Positions 1 to 6,051 are shown, counted from the stretch's first letter. The stretch: 8,448 nt of DNA from Eggerthella sp. CAG:209 (GCA_000436075.1 FR884623.1:38160-46607), one strand, 5' to 3'. Made by a program: numbers and translations. The notes: generated from the sequence alone by a model not told the origin.

Positions 1-2432
1 CCCCAGCCGTAGGGGCTTGCGTCGTACTTTCGCAGCAATTCGCCAAGGGTTGTTTTCTGATGCAGCCTTGTTTGCGTGTCCAAGAACATATTTAGGTCGT
101 CAACCGCCTGTTGGTTAGCGCCACCCGTTCCCTCAAGCGCATCTTGCGCGGCACCCATAAGGGCACGGCGCACATCTTCATTCGAAGCAGCAGGTGCGGT
201 AATGTAGTCCGCCTTGGTGAAGATGGCGCTTGCCAGCTTTTCCAGCACCTGGTCAAACACCTGCTTGGCGTTGGTGGCGCGCACCGTTTCCATGTGCCCA
301 TTGATAGCGCAACGAGCATGTACCACGGCATCTTCTAGAAGCACCTTGGCTTCCTTCTTGTTCGAAGCCGACTCTTCCTTCTTCAACCTGATAATCTGCT
401 GCGTGCTTGCGGGCAGCTGCGCCATAGCATGGGTGCGTGCGTACTTGTCGATGCGCACGGCATTCAGCAGCACCTCGTAGTAGTCGGCTTCATCGGAAAG
501 AACCACCACCGCCTCGCGGTTGGAGCGCAGCTCGATTTCGCCATCGGAAGCGTTGGCAAGTTCGCCCGCCAGCGTAACCACCGAAAGCTTCATGCCATTT
601 TGCGAAGCACCGTGGATAGACCCATCCACGAAGCGGTCGATGGGGAAATTGTTCGCACCGCAGGTAAGCTTGCGGAAGCTGTAGATGTCATCGAACAGGA
701 TTTGGCTGATGAGCGCCACCACCTCAGCGGGCTCAACCTTCACGTTCCTAATTTCGCGCGTGATGTCCTGCTCTTCATCGGTAAGGAAGTTGTACTTGGT
801 GCCCTGGCGCGCCACGTAACCTTCGCGCACCAAGCGGTCGAGCGAAGCCTTCACTTCCTCGCGCAGCTGCACCATGTCTGCGTTCATGTCCTGCACCATA
901 AAGATGGCGATGTTATTCAGGCTTGCTTCCAGGTATGTTACGTAGCGGATAAGGTACAGCAGCTTCAACACGCGGACGTCTTCGGGCTGCAGGTTCTGGT
1001 TGGCTTCGGCGGCGCGTTCGGAGCGATCGATTACGCGGATGATGCCATGCTCCAGGTCCTTCGAGATGGTGTCGAAGAAGCGCCAGAACGGCACCAGTGC
1101 GGAATGCTCTTCGTTTTGCACCGCTTGCGCCGATTCCTGGAAGGCGGAGAGCATGGAGCGCTCACCGGTAGACATATGCTGCGCCTTCACGCCGCGCTTA
1201 CGGATTTCTTCCATCACGTCGGGCAGCAGCTTGAACTGATACTCCGCAAACGGGTAAGCGTCTACAAAGTCCGCTTCGCTGGCGTAACCGAACAGGTCGC
1301 TACGGGAGCCTTCGAACGTAAACAAGTTGCGCAGAACAGCGCTTTGATCTGCGTATTCCGCTTTAAGGACGCTTTCAGCAGGCGCAGTTTTGTCCAGCAC
1401 GCGGCGCTTGATAACCTCATCAACGCTGCTGCTAGAAAGCGAAAGGCGCGTGTTAAAGCGGCCCTGAATCTTTGAAAAGTCGTCGCCGACAATCATGGCC
1501 ACTTCATCAATTGCTTCCTGGCTGGTAACCATTACCCACACGCGACCTTTACAGCGCGCGCCCAGTTCTTCTACCAGAGTTTGCAGACTCAGCATCAGGT
1601 TGGTGTCGCTGCCGATAAACTGGCCAACTTCATCCACCATAAACAATAGGCGGAACTGGCCACCGTTTTCCGCAGCACGTGCCTCAGCGTATTCGCTCAC
1701 CTGCTGGGCAAAACGGTCTACCGCGATAACGTCGTCTTCGCTGCCATCGAACCAATGTTGGGCAGCGCTTTCGCTCATGCCTAACACTTCCTGCAGCACT
1801 TGCACGATGTCGTCTTCGAAATAGGAGTAGCTTTCGCGTGTTTCAAGCCAGGGCTCGCCGTTTACGCGTTCGAACGCTTCACGGAACTGCTGGGTTTTTC
1901 CCTGCTGGTCGATGAACAGCTCAAGCTTAGCAAGCTTCAAGTCCTCACCGAAAAAGCCCAAGTTTTCATAGAACACACGCTCAAAAGCACGCAGCAATGC
2001 GGTTTTGGCGGTATCGCCCGTTTTCCACTGACCGCCCTTACTGTCGATGTTGAACAGGATGGCCTCGGTGGGAACATCGGCACAGCGGCGCATTTTGCTG
2101 TACACAAGAGTGTCCTGCAGCTTGCCGTCGAAGTAATCGATAGCACGTTTACCAGCCACTTCATTGTTTGCCAACAAGTACGAAAGCATCTTCAGGAAGT
2201 GCGATTTACCAGAACCGAAGAAACCGGAAATCCATACGCCAATTTTGTCGGTAGGCACATCGAGCGCTTCCTCGTAATTTTCGAAGAACGCTGCAAAATG
2301 GCGTTGCAATTCGCGCGTAACCACGTATTCAGAAAGCTCTTGTTGAATGGAGGCTTCATCGTTTTGGGAAACCTTGATTACGCCGTTGATGGAACGATTG
2401 ATGTCCTTGGAAAACAGGTCTTTGATAATCAT
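1..2432 (-). CDS. brxC: BREX P-loop ATPase BrxC, 3' end cut by window edge
   Basis: Large AAA-type ATPase of the BREX phage-defence system, expected to act in the cytoplasm with the PglX methyltransferase and the other BREX proteins. About 810 codons are visible; family members are usually near 1200 residues, so the C-terminal third lies outside the window. The N-terminus MIIKDLFSKDINRSINGVIK is typical of the family. A Walker A motif GFFGSGKS sits at about residues 70-77, and a Walker B segment RLLFMVDE ends at Asp267-Glu268. The last visible residues read TLGELLRKYDASPYGW, a stretch shared with other BrxC proteins as I remember them. The first and last parts are in one register and the segments I translated show no stop, so the gene appears intact here. 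The start ATG overlaps the brxB stop as ATGA, and GGAGGAA lies 6 nt upstream inside brxB, which points to translational coupling. The substrate of the ATPase is not known from sequence. Confidence 0.95.
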   Translation of the reverse strand, partial: MIIKDLFSKDINRSINGVIKVSQNDEASIQQELSEYVVTRELQRHFAAFFENYEEALDVPTDKIGVWISGFFGSGKSHFLKMLSYLLANNEVAGKRAIDYFDGKLQDTLVYSKMRRCADVPTEAILFNIDSKGGQWKTGDTAKTALLRAFERVFYENLGFFGEDLKLAKLELFIDQQGKTQQFREAFERVNGEPWLETRESYSYFEDDIVQVLQEVLGMSESAAQHWFDGSEDDVIAVDRFAQQVSEYAEARAAENGGQFRLLFMVDEVGQFIGSDTNLMLSLQTLVEELGARCKGRVWVMVTSQEAIDEVAMIVGDDFSKIQGRFNTRLSLSSSSVDEVIKRRVLDKTAPAESVLKAEYADQSAVLRNLFTFEGSRSDLFGYASEADFVDAYPFAEYQFKLLPDVMEEIRKRGVKAQHMSTGERSMLSAFQESAQAVQNEEHSALVPFWRFFDTISKDLEHGIIRVIDRSERAAEANQNLQPEDVRVLKLLYLIRYVTYLEASLNNIAIFMVQDMNADMVQLREEVKASLDRLVREGYVARQGTKYNFLTDEEQDITREIRNVKVEPAEVVALISQILFDDIYSFRKLTCGANNFPIDRFVDGSIHGASQNGMKLSVVTLAGELANASDGEIELRSNREAVVVLSDEADYYEVLLNAVRIDKYARTHAMAQLPASTQQIIRLKKEESASNKKEAKVLLEDAVVHARCAINGHMETVRATNAKQVFDQVLEKLASAIFTKADYITAPAASNEDVRRALMGAAQDALEGTGGANQQAVDDLNMFLDTQTRLHQKTTLGELLRKYDASPYGW

Positions 2433-3082
2433 TGGAGTTCCTCCGAAAGATCGAATGCGCGGTAGTAGTTGTCGGACGCGAGCGTAGAAAAGAGTCTGAA
2501 TTCCCTGCCGTTGAAGGTGCCGGGATACGCGATGACCACAGGAACAGAAGCAAAATCGGCCTGCATGTTATTCAACAGATCATGCACGCGACAGAAGGGA
2601 TACACCTCACCTACACCCGTAATTACGATTACGTCGCGATATTCATGCGGCTTGGTTAGCTCAAGAATTTTCTTGGCGAATGCCTCGGGCGAAGCGATTT
2701 TCTGCAGTTGTTTTAACTGCTTTGCCATACCCGTTTTCAGCTCCTGCTTAGGCACCGCTTTGAGGATTCGCTTTTCCTCAAGCAACTGCAGAAACACGTC
2801 GTACAGGTTCACCACTTTCACAGTGCAGGGCAGCTTGCCCGCTTGCGAATCTTTCACGATGCGATCGAAGAATGCGCGCGCCTGTAGTTCCAGCGAGGGG
2901 TCATAGCAAAAGGTGAAGAAGCCCACTTCGTTGCCGATGCCTTTGTTGCTAAGGAAGTCTTCTTCGGCAAGGCGGTGGCGCAGCAGCTTGCAGCGCGAAT
3001 CGAAATCGCGCTGAGCACGAGCGGTGCGGGAGTGCTGTTCAACGATGCTTTGATGCTGGTTGTCTTGCGATGCAGCAACCAT
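2429..3082 (-). CDS. brxB: BREX protein BrxB (DUF1788)
   Basis: Small BREX core protein of the DUF1788 family, 217 residues; its biochemical role is not established. Family signatures are visible: RLAEEDFLSNKGIGNEVGFF followed by TFCYDP at residues 37-61, VITGVGEVYPFCRVHDLL at 153-170, and PVVIAYPGTFNGREFRLF at 181-198. The conserved block begins some 15-20 residues later than I expect for the family, so there is a polar, Gln/His-rich N-terminal extension (residues 1-25). No other Met or strong start occurs between this ATG and the conserved block. The ATG follows the brxA TAA with no spacer and has only a weak purine-rich region before it, so translation probably depends on ribosomes finishing brxA. 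Any frame change in brxA that stops translation early would therefore be expected to lower BrxB too (inference). Confidence 0.93.
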   Translation of the reverse strand: MVAASQDNQHQSIVEQHSRTARAQRDFDSRCKLLRHRLAEEDFLSNKGIGNEVGFFTFCYDPSLELQARAFFDRIVKDSQAGKLPCTVKVVNLYDVFLQLLEEKRILKAVPKQELKTGMAKQLKQLQKIASPEAFAKKILELTKPHEYRDVIVITGVGEVYPFCRVHDLLNNMQADFASVPVVIAYPGTFNGREFRLFSTLASDNYYRAFDLSEELQ

Positions 3083-3745
3083 TTAGCACACCCCGCTTTC
3101 ACCGAATGCGGGCAGCAGGTGGGCATCGCCATTCGCGATGATGCACTCTTTTACTTCTTCGCTTAAGAGTGGGCATTGGAGCTTTGTTGAAGTGCGTTTT
3201 TCCAGATAACCCGCCTGCACCAAACAATTGGTGAGCGTGCTTTTGATACGCTTTTCGGTGGCTTCCGTCCAAGCGACGGCTTTCGCGTCTTCAACCTGAA
3301 GGCGCGTGAAGAATGCATTAATGTCTTGGCGAGTAAGCTCGGCTTCGCCTTGCTGCAAGCGCTCGGCAACCACTTCCGTCATGAACTTGCCCACAAGCGG
3401 ATACGTCAGCATAAGCGCATACATGTTCACCTGGGACGCCTGTTCGGGCAGACCGCCTGCAACGAGAAAAGTGAGCTTTTCGGCAACGCCAGAAACACCA
3501 GCCTCGAGCGCATCGAGCCGACACAGGCACGTACGCGCAATACGGCGAAGGTTAGTGGCGCTGGGATATTGGAACAGATTCTCTTCTACCGCGCGGGCCA
3601 TTATCTCCGCATCGGTTAGACCCTGCAGCCGCAGGGCGGCGACTATGCGTATTTCACGAAGGAGGAACTGCTCTCGAGTTAAGCTGCCCCCCCCCGAGTT
3701 TTTCTGGCTTTTACCATGTACAACTCCTGGGAGGTTCCGCCGCAT
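3083..3745 (-). CDS. brxA: BREX protein BrxA (DUF1819), 5' end with a 9-G run
   Basis: First gene of the BREX operon, a DUF1819-family protein. As sequenced, the frame is 220 codons from ATG 3745. Family-like segments (numbered from that ATG) are SLTREQFLLREIRIVAAL (21-38), EENLFQYPS (about 54-62), RIARTCLCRLDAL, LMLTYPLVGKFMTEVV, LTNCLVQAGYLEK, and a C-terminal CPLLSEEVKECIIANGD. The start is the puzzle. ATG 3745 has no Shine-Dalgarno sequence and adds about 20 unlikely residues (MRRNLPGVVHGKSQKNSGGG). A second ATG at 3717 has AGGAG exactly 6 nt upstream but is out of frame. It reads MVKARKTRGG, crosses the nine-G tract at 3687-3695, and stops at TAA two codons after it. Ten G would give a 211-residue BrxA of normal length (seven G would give 210). 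The gene may therefore be in an OFF or low phase here; a homopolymer miscount is the alternative. Everything downstream of the tract is intact. Confidence 0.9.
   Translation of the reverse strand: MRRNLPGVVHGKSQKNSGGGSLTREQFLLREIRIVAALRLQGLTDAEIMARAVEENLFQYPSATNLRRIARTCLCRLDALEAGVSGVAEKLTFLVAGGLPEQASQVNMYALMLTYPLVGKFMTEVVAERLQQGEAELTRQDINAFFTRLQVEDAKAVAWTEATEKRIKSTLTNCLVQAGYLEKRTSTKLQCPLLSEEVKECIIANGDAHLLPAFGESGVC
3687..3695 (-). repeat. Nine-G homopolymer tract in the brxA 5' coding region
   Basis: Nine consecutive C on the plus strand, read as nine G in brxA, about 20 nt inside the reading frame that begins at the ribosome-binding-site-supported ATG 3717. With 9 G that frame stops after 12 codons; with 8 G it stops at a TGA about 11 codons after the tract; with 10 or 7 G it continues into full-length BrxA. 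Poly-G tracts of this length are classic slipped-strand mispairing sites. A G-tract in pglX is the known phase-variation site of the Pgl system of Streptomyces coelicolor, a BREX relative. Confidence 0.85.
3715..3728 (-). promoter_or_regulatory. Ribosome binding site plus ATG, out of frame with brxA
   Basis: AGGAG at 3728-3724, a 6-nt spacer TTGTAC, then ATG at 3717-3715. This is the best translation start signal upstream of brxA; the in-frame ATG at 3745 has nothing comparable. It gives the short peptide MVKARKTRGGAA in the present sequence. Its good spacing is the main reason to suspect that it is the real brxA start, disconnected by the length of the G tract. Confidence 0.7.
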
Positions 3746-3770
3746 AATGGGCGGTTACGTGCTTTAGTTA

Positions 3771-3798
3771 ACTATATTAGCGCAGCACACGTGCCGAA
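3771..3798 (-). promoter_or_regulatory. Candidate brx operon promoter
   Basis: On the minus strand a -10-like TATAGT (3776-3771, 5 of 6 to consensus) follows a poor -35 TTCGGC (3798-3793) at 16 nt. Transcription would begin near 3764, leaving a leader of about 47 nt before ATG 3717 and 19 nt before ATG 3745. A CACGTG hexamer (3788-3793) overlaps the spacer, and a 10-bp perfect palindrome TAGTTAACTA lies at 3765-3774 over the -10 region. The weak -35 suggests either low activity or help from an activator. Low certainty. Confidence 0.3.
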
Positions 3799-3946
3799 TT
3801 TTGAGAAAGAGCTAACGGGTTTCCGTTTGGAAGAAACAGCGCCTTTCCGCTTTTTGTCACCGAGTGAGGCTTACCATATCAGCTTTTCACGTTTCACGTG
3901 TCCAATGCGCAGTACACGTAGCGTTTTCCTTGATGATACTGTTACT

Positions 3947-3960
3947 AGAACGAATGTTCG
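3947..3960. promoter_or_regulatory. LexA-like SOS box candidate
   Basis: AGAACGAATGTTCG contains GAAC-N4-GTTC and matches the Gram-positive SOS box CGAAC-RNRY-GTTCG at every position except the first. It lies about 200 bp upstream of brxA, next to a minus-strand TTGATA (3966-3961) that could serve as a -35. No well-spaced -10 follows: TATCAT at 3938-3933 is 22 nt away. The match is visible in the sequence; binding by LexA is inference, and a chance match of this quality in 8 kb is possible. Confidence 0.35.
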
Positions 3961-4039
3961 TATCAAAGCCTACGCGCTAGCATTACGACAGTAAACTGCA
4001 TAAGCGTCTGAGCCAGGTCCGGCGACCAACAACGGGAAG

Positions 4040-4070
4040 TGGGAAAATGGGACCTGTCCCTATATTCCGA
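4040..4070 (+). repeat. Palindromic dispersed repeat, copy 1
   Basis: First of five related elements. It reads TGGGAAAATGGGACC, then TGTCCCTATATTCCGA. The inner half GGGACCTGTCCC is nearly self-complementary, and the outer arms GGGAAAA and TTCC pair less well in this copy. It lies between the divergent brxA and flavodoxin genes, just upstream of the flavodoxin promoter. Confidence 0.75.
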
Positions 4071-4094
4071 GTCGACCATTTAGCAAACTCTCCC

Positions 4095-4122
4095 TTGACT
4101 ATAAGTTAACCTATGCTAACTT
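4095..4122 (+). promoter_or_regulatory. Flavodoxin promoter with dyad operator
   Basis: TTGACT (-35, 4095-4100), a 16-nt spacer, and an extended -10 TGCTAACTT (4114-4122). The 20-bp sequence AAGTTAACCTATGCTAACTT (4103-4122) covers the spacer and the whole -10 and pairs at 8 of 10 dyad positions, the layout of a repressor site. Flavodoxins are often induced when iron is short, and AT-rich dyads of this size are typical of metal-responsive DtxR/IdeR/MntR-family repressors, so a metal-sensing repressor is a reasonable guess. The regulator itself is not in the window. Confidence 0.5.
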
Positions 4123-4144
4123 GCTTCTTGAAATTAATAGCGCA

Positions 4145-4173
4145 GCCGACCAAAAATCAGTAACCCCGTCGGC
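4145..4173 (+). other. Possible stem-loop in flavodoxin leader
   Basis: GCCGAC (4145-4150) can pair with GTCGGC (4168-4173) across a 17-nt loop, 8 nt before the flavodoxin ribosome binding site. The stem is only six pairs and the loop is long. It may be chance; no known riboswitch is recognised. Confidence 0.2.
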
Positions 4174-4193
4174 CAAAAAGCAAGGAGCAACTT

Positions 4194-4613
4194 ATGAGCA
4201 ACGTGGCAATCGTATATTGGAGCGGTACTGGCAACACGGAAGCCATGGCCGATTTCGTAGCCGAGGGCGTCGAGTCAAACGGCGGCAACGCCGCAATCAT
4301 CCAAGCGGCGGATTTTAGCGTTGAGCGTGTAGCCGAATTCGATGCCTTCGCCTTCGGATGCCCCGCCATGGGCGACGAAGAGCTGGAGGACACCGAATTC
4401 CTGCCTATGTATGACGAGGTTGAGCCACTGATGGCAGGTGAAAAAGTTGGCTTCTTCGGCTCGTACGATTGGAACAATGGCGAATGGATGGATTACTGGG
4501 TGCAGCGTGCTGAAGAAGCTGGAGTGCAACCCGTGGAAACCGTAATCGCCAAGGACTACCCCGACGATGAAGCAGCGGAAGCATGCCGTCACCTGGGCGA
4601 ACTTCTAGCCTAG
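4194..4613 (+). CDS. Short-chain flavodoxin
   Basis: Soluble FMN-binding electron carrier of 139 residues, the usual length for a short-chain flavodoxin, expected to replace ferredoxin in cytoplasmic electron transfer. The phosphate-binding loop is YWSGTGNTEAMA (residues 8-19). The isoalloxazine-contacting loops are GCPAMGDEELEDTEF (55-69) and FFGSYDWNNGEWMDYW (87-102). The protein is very acidic, as usual for the family. The start is well fixed: AAGGAG (4182-4187) lies 6 nt before the ATG, and the protein begins directly with the first beta-strand (VAIVYW). It is a single gene with its own promoter and dyad operator, divergent from the BREX operon and convergent with the methyltransferase gene. 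Nothing ties it to phage defence. Confidence 0.95.
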   Translation: MSNVAIVYWSGTGNTEAMADFVAEGVESNGGNAAIIQAADFSVERVAEFDAFAFGCPAMGDEELEDTEFLPMYDEVEPLMAGEKVGFFGSYDWNNGEWMDYWVQRAEEAGVQPVETVIAKDYPDDEAAEACRHLGELLA

Positions 4614-4644
4614 AGGCATTCGGACCGAGGGTCTGAGGCTAACA

Positions 4645-4694
4645 GCTCCCTGCGATTGACAATGGGGAGCCCGGAATCAAGCCGAGCTCCCCAT
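4645..4694. terminator. Hairpin between convergent genes, likely bidirectional terminator
   Basis: ATGGGGAGC (4662-4670) pairs perfectly with GCTCCCCAT (4686-4694), with an inner CGG/CCG pair inside the 15-nt loop. A second GCTCCC (4645-4650) could pair with the same GGGAGC (4665-4670), so two folds compete. No long U-run follows on either strand, but the place, between the ends of the flavodoxin and methyltransferase genes, fits termination from both sides. Confidence 0.55.
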
Positions 4695-4706
4695 CTTGCA
4701 TTAGCG

Positions 4707-5447
4707 TTACCTCTTACGCAGCACTACCATGATGGTGTTAAGGTACTCGAGCGCACCAGCCTTCACTGCCGAAGCGTCGCATCTTGCGTACTCGTTGTCG
4801 CAGGAAAGCCAATCGGCCCAAGCTTCTTCCGTGCACTGCATTTCCCGCATTCCTAAGATGTCGGCATTTTCCGATTGCTCAAAAATAGCCTTCCACCAGG
4901 GAATATCGTGGATATAATCCAGCTGATCGAGCGTCCACGACTCAAGCAGGCATGCCGGCGGATTTTCGTGGCAATCTTGCTTCATGCCAGGGAAGCACAG
5001 TGCGACGATCCCACCACGCTTCACATACGGCAGAAGCTTTGCATCCAAATACTCCGCGCTGCGGCCGAAATAGTTATACGAATCAATGCTCACCACCGCA
5101 TCGAAGAACTCTTCCGCAAAAGGCAGCCCTTCCGAAGCATCGGCCTTGATGGGAACGATTTGGCGATTGGTCAATCCGAGGGTTTCGAAAAAACGCATAT
5201 TTTCGGTTGGGTTGCTCCAAAGATCAGCAGCGTATGCCACGCATCCGAACTCCCTGGCCAACAATGCTGTGGTTATTCCGGTCCCACTGCCCAAATCCAA
5301 CACGACGGAACTTGAAGAAGCAGTCTCACTACCGACAATCTCGTTGGCGGTTAGAATCATCTCTTCGCATAACTTGAGTGGATTGGGCCCCATTATTTTG
5401 GACAAAACAATATCTTGCGAGAAGCTGTTCGCTTTTGGGAACTGCAT
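4707..5447 (-). CDS. Class I SAM-dependent methyltransferase, substrate unknown
   Basis: Soluble Rossmann-fold methyltransferase of 246 residues. The SAM-binding motif I is VLDLGSGTG (49-57). An acidic residue at the end of strand 2 (AADLW, Asp75) would contact the SAM ribose. Further motifs are KADASEGLPF (101-110) and FFDAVVSIDSYNYFG (114-128). The C-terminal part, with SWTLDQLDYIHDIPWW and EEAWADWLSCDNEYA, resembles a group of stand-alone methyltransferases in clostridia and related anaerobes that are often labelled cyclopropane-fatty-acid-synthase-like; the true substrate of that group is not known to me. AAAGGAA stands 6 nt before the ATG. A quasi-palindrome TTCTTTATAGAA lies just upstream of the ribosome binding site and may be an operator. 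The gene is monocistronic and convergent with the flavodoxin. It has no DNA-methyltransferase target domain and is unlikely to be the BREX modification enzyme. Confidence 0.88.
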   Translation of the reverse strand: MQFPKANSFSQDIVLSKIMGPNPLKLCEEMILTANEIVGSETASSSSVVLDLGSGTGITTALLAREFGCVAYAADLWSNPTENMRFFETLGLTNRQIVPIKADASEGLPFAEEFFDAVVSIDSYNYFGRSAEYLDAKLLPYVKRGGIVALCFPGMKQDCHENPPACLLESWTLDQLDYIHDIPWWKAIFEQSENADILGMREMQCTEEAWADWLSCDNEYARCDASAVKAGALEYLNTIMVVLRKR

Positions 5448-5459
5448 GGTTATTTCCTT

Positions 5460-5694
5460 TTCTATAAAGAACGTATTGGCGAATCAAAAAATAAGCTGAA
5501 CGAAGCGCGCAATAAAAAACGTAGCAGCGCATGAGCCTCACCAATTGATGGCTACAGGAAAATAAGCCTCATGAGCTGGAGACAAATCGCGAAACAAAAA
5601 GCCATTTCGAGACGATATTTCCAATTCGCATCGGTGATAAGCACCCACGAAATGGACCACAAGCGTTCTATTCAGTTGCGCGTTCTTTATAGAA
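5460..5694. repeat. 14-bp inverted repeat pair with operator-like arms
   Basis: TTCTATAAAGAACG at 5460-5473 is the exact reverse complement of CGTTCTTTATAGAA at 5681-5694, with 207 bp between. Each arm itself contains a near-palindrome TTCT-N4-AGAA; the right one extends to GTTCTTTATAGAAC. The left arm abuts the methyltransferase ribosome binding site. It could be a pair of sites for one dimeric repressor, or the ends of a small lost insertion. Confidence 0.45.
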
Positions 5695-5730
5695 CAATGA
5701 CCAAAAAGACATCCCCTTTTAGGATTTCAT

Positions 5731-5810
5731 AAAGGCACAATAAGCCTTTGCTTAAAAACCAGTATGGCACGGTGGATTTAACCCTTCAATAAGCAAAGAG
5801 CAACCACCGG
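5731..5810 (+). other. Overlapping hairpins, possible structured RNA
   Basis: AAAGGC (5731-5736) pairs with GCCTTT (5744-5749) around a 7-nt loop. CTTTGCTTA (5746-5754), which overlaps the first stem, is perfectly complementary to TAAGCAAAG (5790-5798). GGTGG (5771-5775) can also pair with CCACC (5804-5808). The first two pairings cannot form together, as in an attenuator or switch. No plus-strand gene follows, so an independent small RNA is the other option. Low certainty. Confidence 0.25.
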
Positions 5811-5847
5811 CAAAAACCCGCTGGAAATAAAGAGCCCATCTCTTTGG

Positions 5848-5878
5848 TGGGAAAATGGTACCTGTCCCTATATTCCCA
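5848..5878 (+). repeat. Palindromic dispersed repeat, copy 2
   Basis: TGGGAAAATGGTACC followed by TGTCCCTATATTCCCA, almost identical to copy 1 but with complete outer arms (TGGGAAAA opposite TATTCCCA). It lies in the long gene-free stretch between the methyltransferase and ATP-grasp genes. Confidence 0.78.
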
Positions 5879-6013
5879 GGGAAAACGAGCCACCCCTTCA
5901 TCATAGATTGGGTCTATAGCCAGGTGAAAGTAATAACTATTTTGAGCAGATTCTATTCTGGAGCATACTAAGCACCATCAAACGCACTCGGTGCAGCCCT
6001 CCTAAAGCAAGGC

Positions 6014-6051
6014 GCCCCAGCCCGCATCCGCAAACTCATGCAGGCTGGGGC
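6014..6051 (-). terminator. Hairpin overlapping the end of the ATP-grasp gene
   Basis: GCCCCAGCC (6014-6022) is perfectly complementary to GGCTGGGGC (6043-6051). After one mismatch the stem continues with GCAT/ATGC, leaving a 10-nt loop. The stop codon of the ATP-grasp gene (6036-6038) lies within the loop side. The stem is GC-rich and long, but the following minus-strand sequence (GCCTTGCTTTAGG) is only weakly U-rich, so termination may be imperfect. Confidence 0.6.

Larger units (their letters stand above)
3746..4040. other. Divergent intergenic region between brxA and flavodoxin, left part
   Basis: No convincing gene. The plus-strand open frame that crosses 3716-3994 has no family resemblance and no ribosome binding site. 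The stretch contains the weak brx promoter candidate, two CACGTG hexamers (3788-3793 and 3895-3900), a tandem pair of TTTCACG heptamers (3885-3898), and a LexA-like dyad (3947-3960). No tRNA, regulator gene or mobile-element gene was found. Confidence 0.6.
5448..6013. other. Gene-free stretch of about 570 bp with inverted repeats
   Basis: No open frame here has a ribosome binding site together with protein-like composition. The stretch holds a 14-bp inverted repeat (5460-5473 and 5681-5694), a set of overlapping hairpins (5731-5810), and copy 2 of the palindromic repeat (5848-5878). The methyltransferase promoter must lie at the left end on the minus strand, but I could not pick a convincing one. 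The length is unusual next to the compact BREX operon and could hide a small RNA or a decayed gene. Confidence 0.6.

Noticed and set aside
429..1475. Long plus-strand open frame of 348 codons
   Set aside because: It lies exactly antisense and in codon register to brxC, is rich in His, Val and Leu as such mirror frames are, and has no ribosome binding site or family resemblance. It is a shadow of brxC codon use.
1800..2465. Plus-strand open frame of 221 codons
   Set aside because: Antisense to the N-terminal part of brxC, which has clear Walker A and family sequence; composition is that of a shadow frame.
3716..3994. Plus-strand open frame of 92 codons in the brxA-flavodoxin gap
   Set aside because: No ribosome binding site, overlaps the brxA 5' end, and the protein has no recognisable pattern; the region carries regulatory-looking sites instead.
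4707..5447. The methyltransferase as a possible BREX DNA-modification gene
   Set aside because: It is small, stand-alone and lacks a target-recognition domain or the NPPY-type motif of PglX; it is also separated from the brx genes by the flavodoxin gene and is not in their operon.
5329..5544. Minus-strand open frame of 71 codons upstream of the methyltransferase
   Set aside because: Overlaps the methyltransferase start in another frame and lacks a ribosome binding site; the methyltransferase itself has a good one.
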